NCBI GenBank assembly: GCA_017384945.1 | Contig: JAFNSO010000050.1 | Location: 39,024 to 103,023 of the forward strand | DNA: 64,000 bases | Reading direction: 5' to 3' | Source of the DNA: Ruminococcus sp. | GTDB taxonomy: Bacteria > Bacillota > Clostridia > Oscillospirales > Acutalibacteraceae | Part shown: positions 34,425 to 43,217 of the stretch, in pieces | Layout: every line of letters starts with the position of its first letter | Position numbering within the stretch: the stretch's first letter is position 1 | The notes under the pieces: generated by a model | Database searches by the model: none | What the model saw: the letters and a program-made list of their open reading frames with translations, nothing else | What the model was told of the DNA's origin: nothing | Position numbers and translations under genes: made by a program

Positions 34425-34575
34425 GATAGTGTGAAAAATCACACTGTCAGATTTATATTGTCCGCTCAGCTTGCCGTGAAACGGCAACGAGCGATGACGA
34501 AATCGCCATTTTACGCCTTATCCGCCCACGGTAATGTTGTAAAGTTATAAATGGCTATTTGTGGGCGGAAAGGCT
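34425..34575 (+). promoter_or_regulatory. Duplicated structured leader element, copy 2
   Basis: Counterpart of 21152-21303. Stem 1: GATAGTGTGA (34425-34434) with TCACACTGTC (34439-34448). Stem 2: TTGCCGT (34471-34477) with ACGGCAA (34481-34487), framed by CGCTC and GAGCG. Stem 3: TCCGCCCAC (34521-34529) with GTGGGCGGA (34561-34569), containing the Shine-Dalgarno of the GH13 gene (ATG 34576). Unpaired stretches between stems (for example CAGATTTAT and TACGCCTTA) are also conserved. Conservation stops within about 15 bases after the start codon. No promoter is evident between the malG terminator and this copy. Confidence 0.75.
34431..34550 (+). CDS. Conserved upstream ORF in leader copy 2 (39 aa)
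   Basis: GTG 34431 lies after AAAGGTG with short spacing. The peptide begins MKNHTVRFILSAQLAVKRQR and ends at TAA 34548-34550, 10 nt before the stem containing the downstream Shine-Dalgarno. It shares 17 of its first 22 residues with the copy 1 ORF, and the remaining differences in that stretch are mostly conservative. The reading frame then differs because of one inserted T. Confidence 0.5.
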   Translation: MKNHTVRFILSAQLAVKRQRAMTKSPFYALSAHGNVVKL

Positions 34576-36219
34576 ATGGCGATTAAAATGAAAAAATCGG
34601 TTTCCTTCTTATTGATATTAGCAATTCTTCTCACCTCGGCTCTGTGCGGGTGTCAGAATGAATACAAAGACCCCACCGCGAGCATAAAAACAACCAAGTC
34701 GAGCGACAAATACCGCAACTACTACGAAATTTTCGTAAATTCCTTCGCGGACAGCAACGACGACGGAATCGGCGACCTCAACGGTATCACCCAGAAGCTC
34801 GACTACCTCAACGACGGCAACCCCGAGACCGAATCCGACCTCGGAATCGACGGCATCTGGCTCACCCCGATAATGCCCTCGCCGTCCTACCATAAATATG
34901 ACGTAGAAAATTATTTCAGCATCGACGAACGCTTCGGTACGCTCGACGACTTCGACAAGCTCGTCAAGGAGTGCCACAAGCGCGGAATCAAGCTGGTTAT
35001 TGATATGGTCCTCAACCACTCCTCGAACACTCACCCGTTTTTCGAGAGCGCGTGCAAGGACATTCTTCTCAAAAAGAAGCTCAACTCCGACGCGAAGTAC
35101 TATGAAATCGCGAAGTACAAGGACAACCCGGGCGACAACTACACCGAAATAGGCAACGGCTACTACTACGAGTCGAATTTCTCCCCTCATATGCCCGAGT
35201 GGAACCTCAGCCAAAAGAAAACCCGTGACTATTTTGAAGAAATCGCATCCTTCTGGCTCAAGGAGCATGACGTCGACGGCTTCCGTCTCGACGCTACAAA
35301 ATACTACTCCAACAAGCACACCGACGGCGCCGAATTCCTCAAGTGGTTTTACTCAATGGCACAAAAAATCAAGTCCGACGTCTATATGGTCGGCGAAAAC
35401 TGGACAGGCAACGCCGAAATCCAGGAAATGTACAAAACGGGAATCGACAGCTTTTTCTCCTTCGGCTTTGCGGACGCCTCGGGCGGCTTTGTAAACGCCG
35501 TCCGTATGCAGAATCAGCAGAACCTCATAAAATCCCTGCAAAAATTCGAGCGCAAAACCCACGATAACAACAAAAACGCCATCAACTGCTACTTCCTCTC
35601 AAACCACGACCAAAAACGCTCGGCAAACTTCAACAAGTCCGTCGGTCTGAGCGGCACAAAAATGGCGGCTGCGCTTTATATGCTCGCCCCGGGCAATTCC
35701 TTCATCTACTACGGCGAGGAAATCGGAATGACTCAGGACGCGACCAAGGACGCGGACGAGTACAAGCGCGCCCCGATGATTTGGGACAGCGAGAACCTCC
35801 CGCAAATCAGCGTCAACGAAAAGGATGTAACCGCCGAGAGCGAGGCTCCCTACGGCGGAGTCGAGCAGCAGAAGGACGACGAAAACTCACTTCTCGGCTT
35901 CTACAAACGCGTAATCAAAATCAAAAACCAAAACCCCGAAATCTCCCGCGGAACGATTACAGAGGAAATCGCCCTCGGCGACCAAAATCTCTGCGGCTAC
36001 TACGTCGAGTACAAGGGCAAGCGCCTCGCGATAATCCACAATCTCAGCAAGGATAAGGAGAAAACAGTCAAAAAAGACCTCCCCAAAACCCTCCGCGCCG
36101 ACCTCGTAGCCTCCAACGGAGCCGACGAAAACGGCAACACGGTAATCAACCACCCCTCCTACGACGGCTCCGAGCTCAAGCTCCCCCCGCTTTCCACAGT
36201 TGTCTTGGGGGATGAATGA
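34576..36219 (+). CDS. GH13 alpha-amylase-family lipoprotein
   Basis: The 547-aa extracellular alpha-glucan hydrolase has a lipoprotein signal peptide (lipobox Cys in SALCGCQ). All four GH13 regions are present: DMVLNHSS (region I), FRLDATKYY with nucleophile Asp239, VGENW with acid/base Glu274, and SNHDQK with Asp345. Length and domain order suit an amylase or oligo-1,6-glucosidase-type enzyme; the exact bond is not readable from sequence. It lies just after malEFG, consistent with cutting starch or maltodextrin outside the cell for import. Start ATG 34576 follows GGCGGA; ATG 34588, which directly precedes the signal peptide, is an alternative. Translation probably responds to the leader. 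Confidence 0.93.
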   Translation: MAIKMKKSVSFLLILAILLTSALCGCQNEYKDPTASIKTTKSSDKYRNYYEIFVNSFADSNDDGIGDLNGITQKLDYLNDGNPETESDLGIDGIWLTPIMPSPSYHKYDVENYFSIDERFGTLDDFDKLVKECHKRGIKLVIDMVLNHSSNTHPFFESACKDILLKKKLNSDAKYYEIAKYKDNPGDNYTEIGNGYYYESNFSPHMPEWNLSQKKTRDYFEEIASFWLKEHDVDGFRLDATKYYSNKHTDGAEFLKWFYSMAQKIKSDVYMVGENWTGNAEIQEMYKTGIDSFFSFGFADASGGFVNAVRMQNQQNLIKSLQKFERKTHDNNKNAINCYFLSNHDQKRSANFNKSVGLSGTKMAAALYMLAPGNSFIYYGEEIGMTQDATKDADEYKRAPMIWDSENLPQISVNEKDVTAESEAPYGGVEQQKDDENSLLGFYKRVIKIKNQNPEISRGTITEEIALGDQNLCGYYVEYKGKRLAIIHNLSKDKEKTVKKDLPKTLRADLVASNGADENGNTVINHPSYDGSELKLPPLSTVVLGDE

Positions 36220-36317
36220 TGTCAAACAACAGGCAGCTGATTTACAATGCAAAGCGGCTCCGTGAAAAAAGGCTAAATGAGCTCGGGTACAAGGTGATGC
36301 GATTCACTAATTGGTAG
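36219..36317 (+). pseudogene. Short fragment resembling the end of a DUF559-type nuclease
   Basis: A 32-codon ORF starts at ATG 36219, overlapping the GH13 stop by one base, and reads …AKRLREKRLNELGYKVMRF. The pattern 'R…L.ELGYKV.RF.N' is the core strand of DUF559/Vsr-like endonucleases, which here ends in a stop two residues later. I infer a degraded piece of such a gene rather than a functional peptide. Weak evidence. Confidence 0.35.
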
Positions 36318-36371
36318 ATAAACACCAACTTCCGTGCGGTCTGTGATACAATAATGACAGAAATACAAACG

Positions 36372-36400
36372 AGTACCCCTTAAAAAAGGGGTACTTTCTT
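36372..36400 (+). terminator. Terminator downstream of the GH13 gene
   Basis: AGTACCCCTT (36372-36381) and AAGGGGTACT (36386-36395), 4-nt loop, then TTCTT. Confidence 0.85.
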
Positions 36401-36401
36401 A

Positions 36402-36426
36402 TCACGTTAATAAATTAACAACGTGA
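36402..36426. promoter_or_regulatory. Inverted repeat, possible operator
   Basis: TCACGTT (36402-36408) and AACGTGA (36420-36426) form a perfect 7-bp dyad with an 11-bp spacer, about 70 bp before the -35 of the beta-helix gene. It might bind a dimeric regulator; no partner is identifiable. Confidence 0.35.
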
Positions 36427-36496
36427 CAAATTCCGAAAAGCGACTTTTTTTATAAACAAACATCAAAATTTTGTGCAATTTGTATAGCAAAAACAC

Positions 36497-36526
36497 TTGC
36501 ATTATTAATAACAAATATGTTAAAAT
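36497..36526 (+). promoter_or_regulatory. Promoter of the beta-helix protein gene
   Basis: TTGCAT (36497-36502), 18-bp spacer, TAAAAT (36521-36526). It implies a 5' UTR of about 240 nt. Confidence 0.6.
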
Positions 36527-36544
36527 TAATTACAATGTTATTTT

Positions 36545-36633
36545 AGGGTATGAGGCATTTTGTACCCTGACATTCAGATTTGCATACTAATGTAAATCGA
36601 TCCACGTCCCGCTACGTTGCCGACTCGTCGGCA
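36545..36633 (+). other. Hairpins in the long 5' UTR of the beta-helix gene
   Basis: AGGGTA (36545-36550) pairs with TACCCT (36563-36568). TGCCGA (36618-36623) pairs with TCGGCA (36628-36633) over a CTCG loop. The second hairpin has a flank (CCGCTACGT) loosely like the CCGCTCAG of the duplicated leader, but the rest does not align. The remainder of the gap (36318-36773) is A+T-rich without a supported gene. Confidence 0.45.
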
Positions 36634-36773
36634 GCAGCATACATTTCAGAACAATTTTTTATTGCGGAATTATGAAAATGTGGGGTCAGATGTTGTCAGT
36701 AAAAGGGCATGGATTTTTTTAAAATCACTTTTTTAGAAAGGGAAAAATTAAATAAGAAAGGATGATTAATCCC

Positions 36774-39440
36774 ATGCAAATGACTAAAAAGGTATTATCA
36801 ATTGTCCTTGCGGTAATGATGGTCGTTTCAATGATGGCTGTTATGGGCGTTTCTGTAAGCGCGGCGACTACGCGTTCGGTAGCTACCAAGACTGAGTTTG
36901 TTGATGCGGTTAATAATGCTGACGCAGGCGATACAATCAAGATTACAGCTGATTTTGAACTTGATCAGGTTGTAACCTTCGATAAGAAATTAACCGTTGA
37001 CTTTAACACCCACAAAATTACGGTAAACAAAAACAGAGCTATTGTTATTGACGAGAGCGTTAAACCTGATAATAGTTCTGATCTTACACGATATGATTGG
37101 GTTACTTTCAAGGGCACAACAGGTGGTCTTACAACTGACGGAGACGTAGGCTTCTTTACAGTTAAGGGCTATCTTAAGATTGAAGGCGGCACATATAATG
37201 CTATGAATATGACAACAGATGGCTTGTCCGTTGTTAACGTTCATCCCGGTGGTACACTTAATATGGACGGCGGCGAGATTAACGCTAAGTATTACGGTGT
37301 GTATGTACACGGCGCAGATTCACTTGTATGGATTCAGGGTAGTGCCAAGATTCATTCTGTTGACGCTGCCGCGATTTCCGGTAACGGTTTAACCGCAAAC
37401 GCAGGTTATACAATGACTATTGGCGGCGGTACACTGATTTCAGATAACAAATCCGCTATTTACCATCCAAACAGTGGTAATTTAACTATTGCACCCGGTA
37501 ACAGTACTGCAACAATCACAATCCAAGGTAAAACAGGTATATACGCTAAGGCTGGTTATACAAAAGTTCTAACCGAAACTGGAAAAGAGAGCAAGGTTCA
37601 AATTATCGGTACAGGTGCTAAGGCTCCTTATGAGTATAACGGTAACGGCAACAACCCCACAGGTGATGCTATTGTAATCGACAACTGTGATTATCCAGCA
37701 GGCGGACCTTCTGTTGAAATTAAGGGCGGTACCTTTACTTCAAATAACGCAAAGGCTGTAGCAAGCTATGTAAAACAGGATGACCCTGCTTATTCAGGCG
37801 ATAATCAGGCAAGATTAGAAAAGTTCATCAATGGCGGTAAATTCTCAACCTCAATTCCTGAGGATTACCTTGTTGACGGCAAGATGGTATCTACAGATAC
37901 CAATGGCGTGAGAACTATTGTTCCTGCGGTTAATGTTGCCAGAGTTAACGGTACTGATTATACCTCGCTTCAGGCTGCTGTAGACGCTGCCGGTAACGGT
38001 GATACTGTTACTTTGTTAAGCGACTGCGATGCAGGCAACAGTACTTACGTTAACATCGCTGAAGGCAAGAATGTCACAATCGACTTTAACGGCTATACAT
38101 TTACCTCGAAGTGGGGCTTTGAGAACCACGGCAAGCTCACTCTTGCAGCTACAAATGGCGGCGCTACAGCGACATGGACGGTTGTTGATAACTACGGTGA
38201 ACTCGTTGTTAATAGCGGTGATTATCAAACAACAGGCAGCGGATCCTATGTAGTTTGGAACCACAGAGATTGTACACCTGCTTCCGGCACCACAGTTAAC
38301 GGCGGTACACTTACCAATGCCGGAGGAGACGGTTGGGGCGTTGTAGTTGAAGGTCAGGGTGTTAACGTTACGGTTAACGGCGGTACAATCGACGGCGGCT
38401 CAGAAGGTTACGGTATCTCAGGTATAGGTAACTCCTATAACGCAGGCTACAGCATTACTGTAAAAGGCGGTACTGTAAAAGGCGGAGATCTCGGCATCTA
38501 TCATCCTAATCAGGGAGATCTTGAGATTAACGGCGGTACTGTCACAGGTAAAACAGGCGTATACGTTAAGTCAGGTAATACTAACGTAACAGTTACAGGC
38601 GGTACAATCGAGGGTACAGGCAACGCGGTTGCTTATAATTATAACGGCAACGGCGCTAACCCCACAGGTGATGCTTTTATAGTTGATAACTGTAACTATC
38701 CCGGCGGCGCTCCGACAGTTTCAATTAAAGGCGGTACGTTTAAATCCACCAACGCTAAGGCTGTCGCTTCTTACACAGACAAGGGAACAAAGGAAACCGA
38801 ACCCGGTACAATTACAGGTATTGTCAGCGGCGGTAACTTCTCCAGCGACGTTTCAGAACTCGTAGTCGCGGGTTTGTCGGCTCAGAATACAGGCGCTGCT
38901 CCCGGTGCTCCCTACTCAATCGCGAAGAGCGATCTCCAGACAACAGCTGATACAGATTTGGGTTCAGTTTTCAATGCTACATTTGTAGACGGCAACGACA
39001 CTTTCAGCTCCGTAAGCGGCTTCAACGCTACACTCCTCGGTGTTCAGATTAGAAAACCTGTCGCGGGCAAGGAGTACAAAGAGGGTTACGTAGACGAGGC
39101 GAAAGATCTCCGCTATATTGCGGCAGTAGACAAGAACTTCCTCAATACTTTAGATGACTACGGTTTTGAGATTTACGTAGACAATGTTTGCAAGAGACAC
39201 ATGAGCTGCAAGGATACAACAAACAATACGGTAGTTGTTTCAGATAATGATTCCGTTGAGTACTTTACAGCGGCTCTCTATGGATTTATCCAATCTAGCA
39301 AGGCAAAGAAATACACAGTAAGATTCTACATCGAAAAAGGCGGCAAAACAGCTTACGCTCAGTACGCAAAAGCCGGCGCGGCAGATACATACGGTATCTT
39401 TGCTTCATTCAACGATGTACTTGCTTTAGTACAGTCATAA
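36774..39440 (+). CDS. Secreted right-handed beta-helix surface protein
   Basis: The 888-aa protein (start chosen at ATG 36774, about 12 nt after AAAGG; 36762 and 36780 are alternatives) has a signal peptide ending at SVSAATT. Most of it is short GGT-rich turns (for example VTVNGGTIDGG, ITVKGGTVKGG) typical of parallel beta-helix adhesins. Two long blocks are related: one around residues 150-345, the other around 490-690. Each ends in a YNGNG-NPTGDA…DNC-YP stretch. The C-terminal 150 residues are a separate beta-rich domain (RYIAAVDKNFLNTLDDYGFEIYVDN). Base composition is more A+T-rich and codon use differs from neighbours, suggesting transfer or high expression. No anchor motif is seen. The 39457 peptide gene follows after 16 bp. 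Confidence 0.85.
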   Translation: MQMTKKVLSIVLAVMMVVSMMAVMGVSVSAATTRSVATKTEFVDAVNNADAGDTIKITADFELDQVVTFDKKLTVDFNTHKITVNKNRAIVIDESVKPDNSSDLTRYDWVTFKGTTGGLTTDGDVGFFTVKGYLKIEGGTYNAMNMTTDGLSVVNVHPGGTLNMDGGEINAKYYGVYVHGADSLVWIQGSAKIHSVDAAAISGNGLTANAGYTMTIGGGTLISDNKSAIYHPNSGNLTIAPGNSTATITIQGKTGIYAKAGYTKVLTETGKESKVQIIGTGAKAPYEYNGNGNNPTGDAIVIDNCDYPAGGPSVEIKGGTFTSNNAKAVASYVKQDDPAYSGDNQARLEKFINGGKFSTSIPEDYLVDGKMVSTDTNGVRTIVPAVNVARVNGTDYTSLQAAVDAAGNGDTVTLLSDCDAGNSTYVNIAEGKNVTIDFNGYTFTSKWGFENHGKLTLAATNGGATATWTVVDNYGELVVNSGDYQTTGSGSYVVWNHRDCTPASGTTVNGGTLTNAGGDGWGVVVEGQGVNVTVNGGTIDGGSEGYGISGIGNSYNAGYSITVKGGTVKGGDLGIYHPNQGDLEINGGTVTGKTGVYVKSGNTNVTVTGGTIEGTGNAVAYNYNGNGANPTGDAFIVDNCNYPGGAPTVSIKGGTFKSTNAKAVASYTDKGTKETEPGTITGIVSGGNFSSDVSELVVAGLSAQNTGAAPGAPYSIAKSDLQTTADTDLGSVFNATFVDGNDTFSSVSGFNATLLGVQIRKPVAGKEYKEGYVDEAKDLRYIAAVDKNFLNTLDDYGFEIYVDNVCKRHMSCKDTTNNTVVVSDNDSVEYFTAALYGFIQSSKAKKYTVRFYIEKGGKTAYAQYAKAGAADTYGIFASFNDVLALVQS

Positions 39441-39456
39441 GGGAGGAGATTGAACA

Positions 39457-39633
39457 ATGAAAGAATTATATAAGTCTCCTGTAGTTACAGTAGAAGAACT
39501 AACAAAAACTGACGTTCTCTGCACATCGGGCGGAGACCAATCAGGTCCTAACCGCTCCAACAGTACGTTGCCGAAGTACAGCAACAAGCTTTGGGAGAAC
39601 AACGGATTTGATATGGGTAGAGGTATTCTGTAA
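39457..39633 (+). CDS. 58-aa peptide with a MKExYxxP N-terminus (copy B)
   Basis: ATG 39457 lies 8 nt after GGGAGGAG, 16 bp downstream of the beta-helix gene, so the two are probably co-transcribed. Length is exactly 58 aa, the same as copy A at 20865, and the N-terminus (MKELYKSPVVTVEELTKTDV) fits the same pattern. After it comes LCTSGGDQSG, so this copy has one Cys and a Gly-Gly, then a S-T-L-P-K-Y element matching S-S-I-K-K-Y in copy A. There is no signal peptide. It might be a modified peptide precursor or an accessory factor for surface proteins; both are guesses. Confidence 0.8.
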   Translation: MKELYKSPVVTVEELTKTDVLCTSGGDQSGPNRSNSTLPKYSNKLWENNGFDMGRGIL

Positions 39634-39655
39634 CCCCTTAGGAAAACAAAACATT

Positions 39656-39713
39656 CGGGCTACCCTCGCGGGTAGCCCGTTTTTTTCGACCCCTTAACAA
39701 AAGGGGTTTTTAT
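39656..39713 (+). terminator. Tandem terminators after the copy B peptide gene
   Basis: First: CGGGCTACCC (39656-39665) with GGGTAGCCCG (39670-39679) then T7. Second: CCCCTT (39690-39695) with AAGGGG (39701-39706) then TTTTTATT. Confidence 0.88.
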
Positions 39714-39737
39714 TATCGTCAAAAAAATACCTCCACC

Positions 39738-39772
39738 CTGCGACAAAAGTCTTTTACCTCCCTTGATATAAT
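39738..39772 (+). promoter_or_regulatory. Possible Spo0A-controlled promoter of spoIIE
   Basis: TATAAT at 39767-39772 lacks a -35 at the usual distance. Read on the minus strand, 39740-39749 is CTTTTGTCGC, followed by A, close to a Spo0A box (TTTGTCGAA type, one mismatch). In Bacillus spoIIE is transcribed from a Spo0A-activated SigA promoter, so this fits; it is inferred. Confidence 0.45.
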
Positions 39773-39801
39773 ATCCTTACCAAACGAAAAGGATGTTCAA
39801 A

Positions 39802-42099
39802 ATGGAAAAGGTTATCAGCACCGAAAACGAAAACAGCAGAATCCTCCGAAGCGCTCTTGAAAGCGCGGCGTATTTTCTCGCGGGCGTGATCGTGAGCCGA
39901 GGCGTGATTTTCTCGACTCTCGCTCCCTTCGGGTGCAGCTTTGTCGCCGCATCCCCGAGAAAAAGGCTCTTCTTCTCAACCCTCGGGGTCTCGCTCGGCT
40001 ATATTATGCTCAAGCCCCGCGACGCCTTCCGTTACGTCGCCGTAGCGGTCGGTATCGCCCTTATCCGATGGCTTGCCGACGATCTAAAGCCAATAAGCAA
40101 TACGCTGTTCTACGCCCCCGCCGCGGCGTTTCTGCCTGTTTTCGCGTCGGGTATAGTGCTCACCTTTGTCAGTACAAGCACACTCTCGGATTTTTCGGTC
40201 GTTGCGCTTGAAGCGCTTATGAGTGCGGGAGCGGCGTATTTTCTGAGCCGAAGCGTCTTTCTGATAAATACGGGACGCCGTCTCGCGACCTTCTCGCAGT
40301 CGGAGCTCGCCTGTCTCGCGATTTCGGGCTGTGCCGTTCTACTCGCTGCGGGAAGTATTCAGATTGAGGGTATCTCCCTCGGAAGGATCATCGCTGTGCT
40401 CGCGGTTCTGATTTGCGCGCGCTACGGCTCAGTCGCGGGAGGCGCCGTCTCGGGCGCGAGCGCGGGAGCGGTGTTTGGACTCAGCTCTTCCTCTTTTGCT
40501 CTGATTTGCGGCTCATACGGCTTCGGAGGACTGATTGCGGGGCTCTTCGCTCCGACAGGTAAGCTCGGCGCCTGTCTCGGCTTTGTGATTTCCTCCGCGA
40601 CCCTCGTGCTCGCCTCGGGCGAAGGCTCCCTCGCGCTTCCGCTTTTTGTTGAGTCCGTGATTGCCTCCACCGTCTTTATGCTTCTCCCGGGCGAAATCGA
40701 GCGCTATGTGACCCCGATTTTTCTCCCCAAGGGGAGCGCGAGGGGAGAGCAGTCCCTCCGCAATTCGGTCGTAATGCGCCTTGATTTTGCCTCAAACGCC
40801 CTCAAAAACGTCGAGGGCTGCGTGAATTCCGTCAGCCGACAGCTCAAAAAGCTCTACGCGCCCGATATCGACCGCGTCTATGACGCCACAGCCGAGGACG
40901 TGTGCTCAAATTGCGGTCTTAGGGTATTCTGCTGGGAACGGCAAAAAAACGCCACACGCGAGGATTTTGAGCGTCTTACGGCGGGTCTGCGCTCCCAGGG
41001 CTTCATCACCGAGCACGACATAGAAAACCTTTTCTCAAAAAAATGCTGCCGCGCGGTCGAAATCGCGGACAGAATCAACTCGAACTATCGCGACTACATC
41101 GGCGGAATGGAGGCTGCAAGGCGTGTTTCCGAGGTGAGGAGCCTTGTCGCGGGTCAGTTTTCGGGTCTGTCGGAGATTCTCGCCGACCTCGCTGGCGAGA
41201 TCGAGAGCTATAAAAGCTACGACCCCGATTCCTCCGCGCGTGTAATTGAGTATCTGCACTCAAAAGCCCTGACCCCCGTTGAATGCGCCTGTATGCTCGA
41301 CCGAAACGGCAGGATGACGGTCGAAATCCAACTTACGGGAAGGTCGCGCGTCCGCAGAGAGGAGCTTTGCAGGGACATTTCCTCGCTTTGCGGCAGGTGC
41401 TTTGACACCCCACTGGTGACCGAAGTCGGCACTCAAAAGCGAATCGCGCTCAGCGAGGTTCCTGTTTACGATATTGAAGTCGGCGTTTTTCAGCACGTCT
41501 ACAAAAACAGCAAGCTGTGCGGCGACTGCGTAAACTGCTTCACAAACGGCTTCGGTGATTTTATCGCGCTGATAAGCGACGGAATGGGCACAGGCGGAAG
41601 AGCGGCGGTAGACAGCAATATGACCGTTTCGATCCTCACAAAGCTCCTAAAGGCAGGACTTAGCGAGGACAGTGCGATCCGGGTCGTTAACTCGGCGCTG
41701 ATGGTCAAAAGCGAGGACGAAAGCCTCGCGACCGTCGATTTGCTCAGAGTCAACCTTTTCAGCGGAAAATGCAGGATAAGCAAGGCGGGAGCGCCGTTTA
41801 CGATTATAAAAAAGAACGGACACATCATAAAAAAGACGGCGGCGTCGCTGCCGATTGGAATTCTCGGAGACATAAGCTGCGCCGAGGAAAAAGTTAAGCT
41901 TTCGGGAGGAGATGTGGTTGTAATGATTTCTGACGGAGCGGTCACGAGCGACGAAAAGTGGCTCGAAAAGCTTATCCGCGACTACAGCGGCTCGGGCGCC
42001 GACTTAGCGAAGGCAGTTGTCAACGAGGCGATAAAACACCGTAACGACGGTCACGACGACGATATTACGGCGGTCGCCGTAAAGCTGATTGAAAACTGA
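39802..42099 (+). CDS. spoIIE: Stage II sporulation protein E
   Basis: SpoIIE is the membrane PP2C phosphatase that dephosphorylates SpoIIAA to activate SigF in the forespore and localises to the polar septum. The start at ATG 39802 is 8-9 nt after AAAAGG and gives 765 aa. About ten hydrophobic segments fill residues 20-300, followed by a regulatory region with several Cys (VCSNCGLRVFCWERQ). The C-terminal PP2C domain carries LISDGMGTGGRAA near residue 593, VVMISDGAV near 712 and HDDDITAVAV near the end, holding the metal-binding Asp residues. Its presence marks the organism as a spore former or recently derived from one. Confidence 0.96.
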   Translation: MEKVISTENENSRILRSALESAAYFLAGVIVSRGVIFSTLAPFGCSFVAASPRKRLFFSTLGVSLGYIMLKPRDAFRYVAVAVGIALIRWLADDLKPISNTLFYAPAAAFLPVFASGIVLTFVSTSTLSDFSVVALEALMSAGAAYFLSRSVFLINTGRRLATFSQSELACLAISGCAVLLAAGSIQIEGISLGRIIAVLAVLICARYGSVAGGAVSGASAGAVFGLSSSSFALICGSYGFGGLIAGLFAPTGKLGACLGFVISSATLVLASGEGSLALPLFVESVIASTVFMLLPGEIERYVTPIFLPKGSARGEQSLRNSVVMRLDFASNALKNVEGCVNSVSRQLKKLYAPDIDRVYDATAEDVCSNCGLRVFCWERQKNATREDFERLTAGLRSQGFITEHDIENLFSKKCCRAVEIADRINSNYRDYIGGMEAARRVSEVRSLVAGQFSGLSEILADLAGEIESYKSYDPDSSARVIEYLHSKALTPVECACMLDRNGRMTVEIQLTGRSRVRREELCRDISSLCGRCFDTPLVTEVGTQKRIALSEVPVYDIEVGVFQHVYKNSKLCGDCVNCFTNGFGDFIALISDGMGTGGRAAVDSNMTVSILTKLLKAGLSEDSAIRVVNSALMVKSEDESLATVDLLRVNLFSGKCRISKAGAPFTIIKKNGHIIKKTAASLPIGILGDISCAEEKVKLSGGDVVVMISDGAVTSDEKWLEKLIRDYSGSGADLAKAVVNEAIKHRNDGHDDDITAVAVKLIEN

Positions 42100-42102
42100 A
42101 CA

Positions 42103-42140
42103 ACGGGCGGATAGGTCAAAAGACTTATCCGCCCGTTTGG
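42103..42140. terminator. Bidirectional terminator between spoIIE and the flippase-like gene
   Basis: ACGGGCGGATA and TATCCGCCCGT form an 11-bp stem around a 10-nt loop. A short T run follows on the right. Confidence 0.75.
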
Positions 42141-42150
42141 GTGTAGCTTA

Positions 42151-43209
42151 TTAAACTTTTTCTTTTTCGGGTTCCTTCTCGTCCTTGCTTTTGTTGAGGA
42201 AGGAGAACGGCCCCGTCAGCGCGATTACGCCGTAGTAGTTGATTACGCGCCAAATCAGCGCCGCGCTCTTTAAGGTTCCCATAATAAAGTAGTTGCCGAA
42301 AAATACGGTAAAGCCGAGTTCCGCTGCGCCCGACGCGCCGGGAATCGGAACCATTCCGCTCATAAGGTTTACGAATGCCTGCGAAGAAATGAGCTGAACG
42401 GGAGAGGCGAAGTCAAACCCGAACGAACGGAAGATGAAGTAGGGGATAATGAAAATCGCGATAAATTCGATAAAGGTAAAGATAAACGCGATAGTCAAAA
42501 GCTTCGGTTTTTTGTATATATCCTTGTTGCTGGTGTGGAATTCCTCGAGCTGTTTTTCGATTTCCTTGATTTTCTCGTCGGTGTTCTTTATGAATTTGAG
42601 CTTGCGCATTATCCTTGAAAGGAACGTAATGAGCTTTCTCGACAGCTTCGGCGAGAAGCTGAACAAAAGGAACACGGCGGTAACGGTAATCTGAGTGACA
42701 AACCCGAACAGAATAAGCGGAATAAGCGCGGGGATGCGTTTGCTTGACTGTATAATAAACGGAAGGTTGCAAAGAAACGCGATAAGACTTATCGAGGTAA
42801 GCACAACCTGATAAACCATAAATTTCTGAATCAGTCTCGAGGTGCCGTAGCCGATGCTGACCTTATTTTTTGAGTGCATAAGGTACACCTGCATAGGCTG
42901 ACCGCCCGTAGACGACGGAGTGACCGCCGACCAGAACAACCCCATAAACGCGACCCGTACTGAGTCAATAAATCTGAAATTCTTGTAGTCGTCATGTATA
43001 AAGGCGTAAATAACGATAGCCTCGCACGCCATAAACAAAAGCTGAGCGCCGACAGCCGCGGCGATCCAGTACCAGATCACTTCGGTTTTGGAGTGGATCA
43101 GGTCGTTGAGCCCGTCCTTGCTGAAGAAAAAGTAGAGGACAATTCCCAGGCACAGCCCGATTACACAGGCGTTAAAAATATACTTCGGTTTAAAAATCGA
43201 GTTTTTCAT
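42151..43209 (-). CDS. LPG-synthase-TM/flippase-like membrane protein (UPF0104)
   Basis: The 352-aa polytopic protein has about eight hydrophobic segments and the family's signature regions (TPSSTGGQPMQVYLM near residue 97, PIPGASGAAELGFTVFF near 290). This domain is the flippase half of MprF and of YbhN/AglD-type proteins thought to move lipids or lipid-linked sugars. A charged cytosolic loop lies near 205-235 and a Lys/Glu tail ends it. It is the last gene of a three-gene minus-strand operon: a glycolipid-type glycosyltransferase and a serpin lie upstream, 8 bp from this start. That pairing suggests handling of a membrane glycolipid. Confidence 0.88.
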   Translation of the reverse strand: MKNSIFKPKYIFNACVIGLCLGIVLYFFFSKDGLNDLIHSKTEVIWYWIAAAVGAQLLFMACEAIVIYAFIHDDYKNFRFIDSVRVAFMGLFWSAVTPSSTGGQPMQVYLMHSKNKVSIGYGTSRLIQKFMVYQVVLTSISLIAFLCNLPFIIQSSKRIPALIPLILFGFVTQITVTAVFLLFSFSPKLSRKLITFLSRIMRKLKFIKNTDEKIKEIEKQLEEFHTSNKDIYKKPKLLTIAFIFTFIEFIAIFIIPYFIFRSFGFDFASPVQLISSQAFVNLMSGMVPIPGASGAAELGFTVFFGNYFIMGTLKSAALIWRVINYYGVIALTGPFSFLNKSKDEKEPEKEKV

Positions 43210-43217
43210 ACTTCACC

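Noticed and set aside
36609-36640. Third copy of the duplicated leader in the beta-helix 5' UTR
   Set aside because: Only a hairpin (TGCCGA/TCGGCA) and a loose CCGCT flank are shared; stems 1 and 3 and the uORF cannot be aligned.
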